A DNA stretch of 43,903 nt from an uncultured Bacilli bacterium (GTDB lineage Bacteria > Bacillota_I > Bacilli_A > RF39 > UBA660): the NCBI GenBank assembly GCA_947623815.1, contig CANQHO010000003.1, forward strand, positions 1 to 43,903, read 5' to 3'. The position numbers and the translations under genes were made by a program. The notes under the pieces were generated by a model. That model worked only from the letters and a program-made list of their open reading frames with translations, ran no database searches and was not told the origin of the DNA. Shown here one piece after another: positions 26,216-36,954 of the stretch. The first letter of the stretch is position 1, and every line of letters starts with the position of its first letter.

Positions 26216-27628
26216 CTAACTTTTTAAAGTAATGCGGTAAGCATAAAGAAATCTTACTTTAGGTAAATCCATAACTAAAGGTTGCTTAGTCAATATTCTC
26301 TCTGGAGTTCCACAATCATATCTTTCCCATTTACCATTTTTTCTTTTATTTCCTAAAATAAATACATGGCTAACAGTTTTACCAACCGCTCCAGCTCTTT
26401 GAAAAATAATATCTCCTGGTTGAACATCACTCATATTACTTATTCGTTTGAAACCATGTTTTTTAACCCAAGCAGTCATATCTCGTTCTTTATTTGGATT
26501 CCAAACTGTTAAACCTTGAACTTTAGGTTGATCCTTAAATCCCAATCTATATAAAACCCATCCTACACACCGATCACAACTAACTTTTTTAGCAGCATGA
26601 TTCATGGCCGGATTATATGGTGCATCTCCATAAGTGAATTTATGTTTTCTAACATAATCAGTTACCCATTTTGCCTCTTTTAAAATCTTTTCCGCATCAG
26701 GGTTAACCAAACCACCTATTACGGCCGTATTCGTTGATTTGGGTGGAGTTTTATTGGGACTTTTATTTTGCCTATCATTAACAGCTGGATCGATATATCC
26801 AGCATCAATACAATCCTCTCCACTAGATAAGAAACATGATACACATCCCATAAAATTATCTTTTTCACCAATTAGTCCAAATACCCATTGACTTATAACC
26901 ATAACCAAGAATATCATTATTCCCCCTAAAATTCTTCTGATAAACTTACTTTTTTGGCCATCCATATCACTTTCATTACCACTAGTAGCAGCTTTAAAAA
27001 AGTCCAACATTCCTAAAATGATAATTATCGAAGGAACTAACAATTTTAAAATATTATATAAACCTCTTACAAAAATAGGTAAATTTTCTGGTATTTGATC
27101 TTTAGCATCACCAGTACAAGTTATAGCTTTTATTTGACCGGTACTGCCTTCCTCAGTATCTGTATAAGCAGTGGTTTCTGTATCAGTAGTGTCCTCTGTA
27201 TTACTAACATTATTTTCGAATTCTTCCTTAGTTATACAAGCATTGGCAGTTGGACTACAAGCCACCCCATCGGCATAATCAGGACAATTATCGGCATTGT
27301 AATCAGAACATAATTTATGATTTTGATTAGTTGCCGCATTGATACACTTTTCGGTTGTTTCATCATAAGTACACAACTGTCCAGTACTATCCAAACCACA
27401 AGATTTCTCTCCAAATATTAAATACTTTTTTTTCGGTTTGACACTAGAACATGGAGTTTTTATTTTTTTAAAATCACATCTTCCATCAATAACTGCACAT
27501 GTATTTTTTTTATCATCAGTTTTATGATTAGAACAATTACTATCAGAATAATCTGTACAATATTTACCATTAACACTAGGAACTAATATGAAAAAACATA
27601 AAATGATAAACCACAATTTTTTCTTCAT
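26216..27628 (-). CDS. Secreted Cys-rich/pilin-like chimera with NlpC/P60-like hydrolase domain
   Basis: This encodes 470 residues from the ATG at 27628, which has an AGGAGG site 5 bases before it. The first 130 residues (signal peptide and Cys-rich part) are almost identical to the next gene's product. An acidic Thr-rich linker follows, then the IKAITCTG cassette (167-297) with two membrane helices at about 193-212 and 231-250. The C-terminal domain (about 310-470) looks like an NlpC/P60 cysteine peptidase: SCDRCVGWV (probable nucleophile Cys354), SHVFIL (His421) and YDCG (Asp438), with PGDIIF before the His as in the family. A wall peptidase next to a T7SS recalls EssH of S. aureus, which cuts peptidoglycan for the machine; that parallel is inference. 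Confidence 0.8.
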   Translation of the reverse strand: MKKKLWFIILCFFILVPSVNGKYCTDYSDSNCSNHKTDDKKNTCAVIDGRCDFKKIKTPCSSVKPKKKYLIFGEKSCGLDSTGQLCTYDETTEKCINAATNQNHKLCSDYNADNCPDYADGVACSPTANACITKEEFENNVSNTEDTTDTETTAYTDTEEGSTGQIKAITCTGDAKDQIPENLPIFVRGLYNILKLLVPSIIIILGMLDFFKAATSGNESDMDGQKSKFIRRILGGIMIFLVMVISQWVFGLIGEKDNFMGCVSCFLSSGEDCIDAGYIDPAVNDRQNKSPNKTPPKSTNTAVIGGLVNPDAEKILKEAKWVTDYVRKHKFTYGDAPYNPAMNHAAKKVSCDRCVGWVLYRLGFKDQPKVQGLTVWNPNKERDMTAWVKKHGFKRISNMSDVQPGDIIFQRAGAVGKTVSHVFILGNKRKNGKWERYDCGTPERILTKQPLVMDLPKVRFLYAYRITLKS

Positions 27629-27663
27629 TTTTTCCTCCTTACGAAGCATAAATTCTTTTATAA

Positions 27664-27692
27664 ATTATAACATTTCTTGATATTACTTACAA
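27664..27692 (-). promoter_or_regulatory. Promoter of the two-chimera operon
   Basis: On the minus strand, TTGTAA (27687-27692) and a perfect TATAAT (27664-27669) are 17 bases apart, 35 bases upstream of the ATG at 27628. Confidence 0.65.
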
Positions 27693-27697
27693 GTATA

Positions 27698-28468
27698 TTA
27701 CTTTAGAGTTTTACCAGTTTCAATTTCGGCAAAAGTTCTATTTTTCTTTATATTACCCATGAAATAATTATCGATAATACTTTTTCCTTGATTATACCAA
27801 TTATGACCATAATTTAAAAATTTTAATCCTTTTTTAAAATATTCATAAGCTTCGCTACTAGGAAAACATTTTTTAAACATTTCTTCATCAGAATAAAACG
27901 AAGCCTTTATAATATTTTCCCAAGAAATAGTGTTCGCTAAACGAAAGATGGCATTAGTACTAGCTACATACAAATTATTTACTTTATTCTGCACTAAACA
28001 AGCAATAAAATTTACGATTGGCTCTAAAAAAACATCATCACCATCTTTGATGGTTACTTTATATCCTAAATTTTCCATGGTACAAAAAACTTGGGTTTCA
28101 ATTTTTAAAACATCATTATTTTTAATAGTACATATAGCATGTATTACTTCATGAACTAAAACATCAGTAAAATCTTGTTTTAGTTTTTCATTATTTAAAT
28201 AATTTTTATCAAAATACAAATTGATACTATTTTCTTCAAAACCAACATATTGAGCCATCATATTAGTAAATGATGAACTAGGTTTTTCATTATCCCTTTT
28301 AAAATTAATACTTTTTAAATTACTTTCTAACCTAGTAATTATTTCATCAAAGGGAATTATATTTTCCACCATTTTAGTAAATTCTAAAAGACATTCTTTT
28401 AAAATGTTTCTAACTAACTCATCTTCTATTTTTCTTTCATTTAAAAACTTTTCAATTCTTTCTACCAT
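27698..28468 (-). CDS. Putative zincin-type metallopeptidase (HEVIH)
   Basis: This encodes 256 residues, cytoplasmic by appearance, with no signal peptide or membrane span. The motif VLVHEVIHAI (His106, Glu107, His110) is a canonical HExxH zinc site on a helix. A possible third ligand lies in the following IETQVFCTMENLG helix. The N-terminal 50 residues are helical and the C-terminal part is helix-rich. It lies between the dnaJ terminator and the chimera promoter, on the same strand. I do not recognise the family, and the substrate is unknown. Confidence 0.65.
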   Translation of the reverse strand: MVERIEKFLNERKIEDELVRNILKECLLEFTKMVENIIPFDEIITRLESNLKSINFKRDNEKPSSSFTNMMAQYVGFEENSINLYFDKNYLNNEKLKQDFTDVLVHEVIHAICTIKNNDVLKIETQVFCTMENLGYKVTIKDGDDVFLEPIVNFIACLVQNKVNNLYVASTNAIFRLANTISWENIIKASFYSDEEMFKKCFPSSEAYEYFKKGLKFLNYGHNWYNQGKSIIDNYFMGNIKKNRTFAEIETGKTLK

Positions 28469-28500
28469 ATCTATATTTTATCATGTTCAAAACCAAAAAA

Positions 28501-28519
28501 ACAATGAAATCATCATTGT
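28501..28519 (-). terminator. Terminator of the hrcA-dnaJ operon
   Basis: ACAATGA (28501-28507) and TCATTGT (28513-28519) form the stem, followed in the minus transcript by a run of U. It lies directly after the dnaJ stop. Confidence 0.85.
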
Positions 28520-29626
28520 TTATAAATATTTTTCAATTTTTTTAAAAGAACTATCCTCTAAATCAGTTTTAGATAACTTCTCCAATAATTGTTTTTGATC
28601 TCGGGACAATTTTTTAGGAATAACTACATTTAAAATAATATACATATCCCCTTTTCGTCCGGTACTAATATCCGAAATACCTTTACCTTTAATACGGTGT
28701 TTTTCCATCGGTTGACTACCAGCGGGAATCGTAAATTTAACATTTCCATAAAGAGTTGGAATATCCATTTTTTTACCTAAAATAGCATCCGTAATAGTAA
28801 TTGGTAAGTCTAAATATATATCATTGCCATCTCTTTCAAATAAAGGATGTTTTTTTACTTTAAACTCTAAATATAAATCCCCATTTGGTCCACCATGACT
28901 ACCAGTTTCTCCTTTACCAGCCAGTCTTAATCTATTACCATTGTCGACACCAGCCGGTATTTTGACATCCAATTCTTTTCTTCGATGAATTCTACCAGTT
29001 CCTCGACAAGTAGAACATTTTTTTTGGTAAGTTTCTCCTTTACCACCACAAGTAGGACAAGTAGTTCTAGTCATAAAAGTCCCAAATAAAGTGTGTTGTT
29101 CACTAGTTACCGTTCCACTTCCATGACAATTAGGACAAGTTGATTTACCATGTCCACCATCACCATGGCAGTCATCACAAGTATCCATAACTTCGACAGT
29201 AACCGTTTTATGGGTTCCAAAAACGGCTTCTTCAAAAGTTAATTCAACCGTTTTTAATAAGTCATTACCGCGACTAGCCCGATTGGATTTACGATGATTT
29301 CCGCCAAAACCACTGAAACCAGAAAAACCAAAGCCACCAAATAAATCATCAAAAATGTCGGAAAAATCAAAGTTAGAGAAATCAAATCCGCCACCATTAT
29401 TGCCACTGAAAGCGGCATGACCAAATTGATCATATTGTTTTCTTTTTGATTCATCGGATAAAACGGCATAGGCTTCTTGAGCCTCTTTAAATTTTGCTTC
29501 CGCATCTGGTTCTTTAGATACATCCGGGTGATATTTTTTGGCTAGTTTTCTAAAAGCGCTTTTTATTTCACTTTGACTAGCCGTTTTACTTACACCCAAA
29601 ACTTCATAATAATCTCTTTTTTCCAT
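28520..29626 (-). CDS. dnaJ: Chaperone protein DnaJ
   Basis: This encodes 368 residues from the second of two adjacent ATGs, which has the better spacing from AGGTG. It has a J domain with HPD (near residue 33), a Gly/Phe-rich stretch with repeated FGGF/FSGF, and four CxxCxGxG zinc-binding repeats ([32 protein letters not shown]). Two C-terminal beta domains bind clients. It is the co-chaperone that delivers substrates to DnaK and stimulates its ATPase. It lies 8 bases after pepF and is the last gene of the heat-shock unit. Confidence 0.97.
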   Translation of the reverse strand: MEKRDYYEVLGVSKTASQSEIKSAFRKLAKKYHPDVSKEPDAEAKFKEAQEAYAVLSDESKRKQYDQFGHAAFSGNNGGGFDFSNFDFSDIFDDLFGGFGFSGFSGFGGNHRKSNRASRGNDLLKTVELTFEEAVFGTHKTVTVEVMDTCDDCHGDGGHGKSTCPNCHGSGTVTSEQHTLFGTFMTRTTCPTCGGKGETYQKKCSTCRGTGRIHRRKELDVKIPAGVDNGNRLRLAGKGETGSHGGPNGDLYLEFKVKKHPLFERDGNDIYLDLPITITDAILGKKMDIPTLYGNVKFTIPAGSQPMEKHRIKGKGISDISTGRKGDMYIILNVVIPKKLSRDQKQLLEKLSKTDLEDSSFKKIEKYL

Positions 29627-29634
29627 CATATCAC

Positions 29635-31434
29635 CTACTTATATTGTTTTTTAAATTCTTCTATGGTTGCTTCAAACATATTTAAAGCGCTTTCTATTAC
29701 TTCTTTTTTACTTATATCAACACCAGCTATTTTTAGTTCTTCCATCGGATAGTCTTTTCCGCCGCTTTTTAAGAAATTCAAATAATTTTCTAAAGCATTT
29801 TCTTTATTATTTAAAATTCCATCGACGATATAGCAAGCGGCTGATAAACCTAAAGCATACTTATACACATAAAAATCATAGTAGAAATGCGGTATTCTTT
29901 CCCATTCATATCTAATTAAATCATCTAAATGAACATCTTTACCAAAATACAATTCATTTAAACTGTAATAGTAATCACTTATCATTTTTTCGGTTAATAC
30001 TTCCCCATTTTCCATTCTTTTGTGGATATTCATTTCAAATTCCGCAAACATAGTTTGCCGATAAATAGTACTTTTAAATAATTCTAGTAATTGATTAAGC
30101 AAAAACAATTTTTCATTTTTGTCAGTGGCCTTATTATACATATATTTATTTAATAATATTTCATTAACTGTCGAAGCAACTTCGGCAACAAATATTTTAT
30201 AACTAGAATATTGATAAGGATTATTTTTACATGAATAATAGGTATGCATCGAATGACCAAGTTCATGGGCAAGGGTGGATACATCATGGAATTTACCTTC
30301 AAAATTCAAAAGAACATAAGGTTTAGTATCGTAAAAACCAGATGAATAAGCGCCACCCCTTTTTCCTTTATTAGGATATATATCAATCCATTTTTCATCA
30401 AAGGCTTTATTTAAATTAGTAACGTAATCATTACCTAAAACACTTAAGGCTTCAATCACTAATTTTTTGGCTTCATCAAAACTGTAATTTTTATCTAAAT
30501 CTTGAACTAATTCAGCATAGATATCATAAGAATGTAGTTCATCTAAATTTAACACTTCTTTTTTCAATTGATAATAATTATATATTTTATCCATATTTTG
30601 ATGAACAGTATCAATTAAATTTTGATAAACACTAACTGGTACGTTATCTTGAAATAAAGCGGCTTCAATACTATTATTATATTTTTTTATTTGGGAGATG
30701 GATGTTAAAACATCGACATTTCCTTTGAAAGTATTGGCAATAGTATTTTTAAAATTAGAATAAGTTTTAAACAAAAGTTCAAAAGCCCTTTTTCGAACAT
30801 TGCGATCTTTACTAGCAATATAAATGGCATAATTACTTTCTGTTAAAGTCACTTCATTTTTATTTTCATCTAAAATGGTTCCAAAAGTCATATCGGTATC
30901 AGTTAAACTTTCAAAAGTTTTTTCGGGATTATCAAAAGTTTTAGACATAATAGATAAAATATGTTCTTCTTCTTTAGATAAAATATGGGGTTTAAATCGA
31001 TATAAGTTTTCCAATATAAATTCATACTCTAATAATTTAGGTTCTTCTAAATAAAATTCTTTTATTTTATCATAGTCAATAGTCATAAGTTCTGGGGAAA
31101 CAAAGGATGAAATTTTTTCATATTCATTTAACAAAATAGTGGCTTTATTCTCTAATTCTTGATATAGAGTATTAGTTGAATCACTATCGTAATTTAAATG
31201 AGCATAGTAATATATTTTATATATTTTTCTTTCTATTTCATCACTTGATTTTAAATAATTATATAAGTTTTTCCCATTTAAAACTATTTGGCCTTGCCAT
31301 TTTTGAACATCTTTTATTTCATTTTTTACTTTATTATAATAATCATCAAATTCTTTTATATCTTTAAATATAGGTGTTAAATCCCATTTATATATGTTTT
31401 CTATTTCTTCTCTTTTTAGTTCTGATTTAGTCAT
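29635..31434 (-). CDS. pepF: Oligoendopeptidase F
   Basis: This encodes 599 residues, the usual length of M3 family oligoendopeptidase F. The zinc site HELGHSMH lies near residues 390-397, within THIMET-like conserved sequence. [11 protein letters not shown]-like sequence before it and the downstream [10 protein letters not shown] (third zinc ligand Glu) are present. The enzyme cuts short cytoplasmic peptides. Its place between dnaK and dnaJ is unusual compared with Bacillus, where dnaJ follows dnaK directly. It suggests peptide turnover is co-induced with chaperones here. Confidence 0.95.
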   Translation of the reverse strand: MTKSELKREEIENIYKWDLTPIFKDIKEFDDYYNKVKNEIKDVQKWQGQIVLNGKNLYNYLKSSDEIERKIYKIYYYAHLNYDSDSTNTLYQELENKATILLNEYEKISSFVSPELMTIDYDKIKEFYLEEPKLLEYEFILENLYRFKPHILSKEEEHILSIMSKTFDNPEKTFESLTDTDMTFGTILDENKNEVTLTESNYAIYIASKDRNVRKRAFELLFKTYSNFKNTIANTFKGNVDVLTSISQIKKYNNSIEAALFQDNVPVSVYQNLIDTVHQNMDKIYNYYQLKKEVLNLDELHSYDIYAELVQDLDKNYSFDEAKKLVIEALSVLGNDYVTNLNKAFDEKWIDIYPNKGKRGGAYSSGFYDTKPYVLLNFEGKFHDVSTLAHELGHSMHTYYSCKNNPYQYSSYKIFVAEVASTVNEILLNKYMYNKATDKNEKLFLLNQLLELFKSTIYRQTMFAEFEMNIHKRMENGEVLTEKMISDYYYSLNELYFGKDVHLDDLIRYEWERIPHFYYDFYVYKYALGLSAACYIVDGILNNKENALENYLNFLKSGGKDYPMEELKIAGVDISKKEVIESALNMFEATIEEFKKQYK

Positions 31435-31455
31435 TTTTTTCCTCTTTCCTAAGAA

Positions 31456-31475
31456 AAGTCCTAGACAACTAGAAC

Positions 31476-31477
<2 letters not shown>
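31456..31477 (-). terminator. Weak hairpin between dnaK and pepF
   Basis: On the minus strand, AAGTTCTAG pairs with CTAGGACTT (one G-U) around a 4-base loop, followed by a short U-rich stretch. It could act as a partial terminator, reducing pepF-dnaJ relative to dnaK. Confidence 0.5.
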
Positions 31478-33874
<2,397 letters not shown>

Positions 33875-33883
33875 AGCGACCTC

Positions 33884-34873
33884 CTATTTTTCTAAGTTCT
33901 TTTTTATATAGTCAAGTAAGGTTACGATGCGATCGTAGTCTAGTCTAGTTGGACCTATAAGGGCTAAAGTCCCTTCTTCCCCATCGACGTGATAATGGGT
34001 TTTTATGATTGATACATTGTCGTCAAATTCTGATTCACTTCCTATGTAAACTTTGATTTCATCATTGTCTTCTTTGATGTTTTTTATAAATTCTTTATCT
34101 TCAAATTTATCTAATATTTCTCTTATTTTTGTAACATCATTGAATTCGGGTTGTTTTAAGATATTAGTTGTCCCAATCATTTTGATATTGGCATCAGCCG
34201 CGAATTCGTTTATAAAGGTACAAAAAGCATCAAACAGTTTTCTTTGATATAAAACGTTATCGTTGATAATTGGTTTTACTTCAAATTCTAGTTTGGCTAT
34301 TACTTCCTCTAATGATGTTCCGGAAATATGCTTGTTGATTAAGTCGACTGTTTGTTTGACTTCTAATGGTGAAATTTTATCTTCGAGTAATACTTTTTTA
34401 TTTTCAACGTGTCCTTTATCGGTGACGATTAAAGCAACTAGTTGTTGATCGGTTACCGGTATTACTTCTACTTTGCTTATTATATTTTCCCGAGCGGAAC
34501 TTCCTAAAGAAATTATAGTACAGTTAGTTAGTTCGGCAACTATTTCTAAACTTTTACTAACGGCATCACTTAAAACTAAGGAATTGTTCGAAAAGATAGT
34601 TTGGAGTTTCAACATATCTTCCCCAGTTAGTTCTTTGGGTTTCATCAAGTTATCGACATAATAACGATAGCCTTTTTCACTAGGTATTCGCCCTGATGAA
34701 ATATGGGTTTTTTCTAAAAGTTCTAAGTTTTCTAGTTCACTCATTTCGTTTCGGATGGTGGCACTTGAACAGTTTAATTCTTGACATAAACTTTTAGAAC
34801 CGATAGGTTTAGCGGATTTGACATATTCTTCGACAATTATTTTTAGTAATTTTTCTTGTCTTAATGTAAGCAC
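33884..34873 (-). CDS. hrcA: Heat-shock repressor HrcA
   Basis: This encodes 329 residues from a GTG start with an AGGA-type site. An N-terminal winged helix (SATIRNEMSELENLELLEKTH) precedes the HrcA signature GRIPSEKGYRYYVDNL, a GAF-like middle and a dimerisation domain. HrcA binds CIRCE operators and represses chaperone genes; GroE/ATP-dependent folding activates it. It is the first gene of the operon, so it represses its own transcription through the operator at 34980-35006. Confidence 0.96.
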   Translation of the reverse strand: MLTLRQEKLLKIIVEEYVKSAKPIGSKSLCQELNCSSATIRNEMSELENLELLEKTHISSGRIPSEKGYRYYVDNLMKPKELTGEDMLKLQTIFSNNSLVLSDAVSKSLEIVAELTNCTIISLGSSARENIISKVEVIPVTDQQLVALIVTDKGHVENKKVLLEDKISPLEVKQTVDLINKHISGTSLEEVIAKLEFEVKPIINDNVLYQRKLFDAFCTFINEFAADANIKMIGTTNILKQPEFNDVTKIREILDKFEDKEFIKNIKEDNDEIKVYIGSESEFDDNVSIIKTHYHVDGEEGTLALIGPTRLDYDRIVTLLDYIKKNLEK

Positions 34874-34890
34874 GGCATCACTTCCTGACT

Positions 34891-34959
34891 ATAGCACTAT
34901 TTCCTTTTATTTACTTGCCAAATTGTATCTTTTTGGCATTCTCTTTAATGAAGTGCTAT
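34891..34959 (-). repeat. Long inverted repeat in the hrcA 5' leader
   Basis: ATAGCACT (34891-34898) and AGTGCTAT (34952-34959) resemble the CIRCE half-site core but are 53 bases apart. Inside them TGCCAAA (34916-34922) and TTTGGCA (34932-34938) form a second stem. The pair sits at the predicted start of the transcript and before the GTG start. It may be an RNA structure or an additional HrcA contact. Confidence 0.55.
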
Positions 34960-34963
34960 CGTC

Positions 34964-34992
34964 ATTATACTATGATATGCTAGCAAAGTCAA
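34964..34992 (-). promoter_or_regulatory. Promoter of the hrcA-grpE-dnaK-pepF-dnaJ operon
   Basis: On the minus strand, TTGACT (34987-34992) and TATAAT (34964-34969) are 17 bases apart. The -35 overlaps the CIRCE-like repeat. Confidence 0.8.
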
Positions 34993-35006
34993 TATATGAG
35001 TGCTAA
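34980..35006 (-). promoter_or_regulatory. CIRCE-like HrcA operator, one arm degenerate
   Basis: On the minus strand, a perfect TTAGCACTC half (34998-35006) is followed by a 9-base spacer and CTTTGCTAG, which keeps only TGCTA of the expected GAGTGCTAA. It overlaps the -35 element, as expected for a repressor site. Confidence 0.75.
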
Positions 35007-35012
35007 TTTTTT

Positions 35013-35639
35013 TTAAAGCCTTTTTGAAAAAACGGTTTTACAGTCATAACAAACATTTTCGATGGGACTTACAATAACTGCATCGGTTAAATTGGTTCCA
35101 CAAATATCTTTATCAAAAAGAGTTTCAAAGTTGATAATAGCCCCGGTACTGCCAGTAAAATCGGTTTTTAAAATAAAAGCTTCATCAAAAGAATTTACTA
35201 ATAAAGTATCAGTTAATACCGTTTCTCTAAAATTTTTTAAATGAATAGTTTGCGGATCTATAATAGCGTTTTTACTACCTTCAAAGTTGGCTCCAACTAT
35301 TTTGGCATCTTTAAAAGGACCCGTAAATGTTACTCCATTCAATATAGTGTATTCTAAATTTTTATCATAAATAGTTTGGGGATTGATAAAAACATTTAAA
35401 CAATCTGTAAAGTCTAAACCTTTTATATTGACATTATCAAAAGATATAGGTAAAAAATCTATTTTTTTTAATAGTTCCCAATCTAAAGCAAACTCTTTGG
35501 ATGATTCTTTAGTAAAAATTACATCATCTATTATTTGTTTTTCCCAAAATAATTTTATTTTTTGATCTGATGAATATTCTTCTAAATATTTTTTTAATTT
35601 TTCTCTTAATTCTATTATTTTTGTTTCATAAATTGTCAT
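35013..35639 (-). CDS. Pentapeptide-repeat-like protein coupled to the ART-like gene
   Basis: This encodes 208 residues. After a helical, charged N-terminus (1-65) come three repeats of about 42 residues, starting FINPQTIYDKN, IIDPQTIHLKN and IINFETLFDKD. Each contains pentapeptide-like A/C/D-[LFV]-x-x steps (KIVGANFEGSKNA, LKTDFTGSTGA, GTNLTDAVI). This suggests a right-handed beta-helix. The C-terminus is CYDC-x-TVFSKRL. Its ATG overlaps the upstream stop as ATGA, so the two genes are co-translated. The position would fit an immunity or partner protein, but that is inference. Confidence 0.65.
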   Translation of the reverse strand: MTIYETKIIELREKLKKYLEEYSSDQKIKLFWEKQIIDDVIFTKESSKEFALDWELLKKIDFLPISFDNVNIKGLDFTDCLNVFINPQTIYDKNLEYTILNGVTFTGPFKDAKIVGANFEGSKNAIIDPQTIHLKNFRETVLTDTLLVNSFDEAFILKTDFTGSTGAIINFETLFDKDICGTNLTDAVIVSPIENVCYDCKTVFSKRL

Positions 35640-36856
35640 TTTACACCTCTATTTACGTTATAATTATCTGTTTCTATATTTTCTTTTAAATTGTTTATTT
35701 TTTCATTATATACTTGGGATATAGTACTTTTTAGTTCTCTTGCGGTTTTACTATCTATTAAACCTTCTAAAAATCCATTATCAATTCTATTTAAAATAAA
35801 TTCTTTTTCTTGGAATAATTGTTCTTTTTCTTTTCCTTCTAATTCAATTTTAATATTAAAAAGTTGTTCAACTATTTGAATATTTTTATTTTTTTCTTCT
35901 TTTAATTTAGTTAAAATAGTATTTAATATATTTTGATACATCATATTCTTATTATCAAAATTTAAAGTAGATGCTTGGTTATTTTTAATAAGAAATTTTT
36001 GTTTTTTTTGTTCGTTAGTTACGATATCTTCTTTTAAAAATTTAATAACATCTGTTACTGTATCGTAATTTTTTATTCTTTTATTTAAAGTTTCAATATA
36101 TTTTAATGTTTTTAAATCAGTAGCATTTTTATTAAAATAAATATTAAATAGATATTTTATCCAACTACTAGCGGAACTTAATTTTAATTTAGAAACATCA
36201 ATATATAAACTTCCATTGTTTCCAAATAATTGTTTAAAAACTTCTATATCATCTTGTTTAAATAGATACCTTTTATTGGATTCAAATTTTTTTAAATAGG
36301 ATACTAAATGTAATAGATGTTGTTTTCTTTTTTCCATTTCTTCTTTAACTTTTTGTTCAGCTTTTACTATATCTAAAGTATCAATTGTTAAAGAATCGTG
36401 TAGTATGTCTTTACCAATTTTAATATCTATTACTTGATAGTCATCTTTATTTATTTTATCCGTTATCCATTCTTCCCCTTCAAAACCATTATTGTAATGA
36501 CCTTGTAATGAAGGTTTAATAAAGGGTTTTCTTATATCTATATTTTTAGTATTTATAGAATACACTATTCCAACGGCCGGGATTCTTATGTCTTCTTTGG
36601 GGTTAATACCAATAGTTATATCTTTATCAATAATAGTTCCATCAAAAGGACTTACTTTAGCATATGCTCCTAAAGCCATGTTTTTATTAGTAGTCATATA
36701 AAGACCATATTCATTACCATCAGCTACAACTTTTCTGCCATTTTCATCTATTTGATAAGGATTAGGTGGATATAAATTAGTATCATAAAATTTAAAATTT
36801 TTTAACATATCATAAGTTATTTTAACACCTCGATATAGTATTTCTGGTTTATTCAT
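35636..36856 (-). CDS. Predicted ADP-ribosyltransferase-like protein
   Basis: This encodes 406 residues with no signal peptide. The first 140 residues carry the three landmarks of the R-S-E class in the right order and spacing. LYRGV has Arg9, YGLYMTTNKNMALGAYA has the STS-like Thr55-Thr56, and GFEGEEWI has an E-x-E at Glu126/Glu128. Before the E-x-E are beta-strand-like stretches (PAVGIVYSI). Residues 150-400 are helical with coiled-coil potential and Lys/Glu/Asn-rich (NNLKENIETDNY). An ATG with AGGAGT precedes the coding region and an extended -10 (TGGTAAAAT) lies upstream. The enzymatic call rests on motifs alone. It could be a toxin, an effector or a regulator. Confidence 0.55.
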   Translation of the reverse strand: MNKPEILYRGVKITYDMLKNFKFYDTNLYPPNPYQIDENGRKVVADGNEYGLYMTTNKNMALGAYAKVSPFDGTIIDKDITIGINPKEDIRIPAVGIVYSINTKNIDIRKPFIKPSLQGHYNNGFEGEEWITDKINKDDYQVIDIKIGKDILHDSLTIDTLDIVKAEQKVKEEMEKRKQHLLHLVSYLKKFESNKRYLFKQDDIEVFKQLFGNNGSLYIDVSKLKLSSASSWIKYLFNIYFNKNATDLKTLKYIETLNKRIKNYDTVTDVIKFLKEDIVTNEQKKQKFLIKNNQASTLNFDNKNMMYQNILNTILTKLKEEKNKNIQIVEQLFNIKIELEGKEKEQLFQEKEFILNRIDNGFLEGLIDSKTARELKSTISQVYNEKINNLKENIETDNYNVNRGVK

Positions 36857-36922
36857 CGTCTACTCCTTTTAAAACTTTTAACAATACAATTTTACCATAT
36901 TTTTTAAACAATAAATATAAAA

Positions 36923-36944
36923 GCATACACTTTTTGGTGTATAC
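36923..36944 (-). terminator. Terminator of the repeat-tailed membrane protein gene
   Basis: GCATACAC (36923-36930) and GTGTATAC (36937-36944) form the stem, followed in the minus transcript by UUUUAU. It lies just after the stop at 36955. Confidence 0.75.
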
Positions 36945-36954
36945 TTGATTTATT

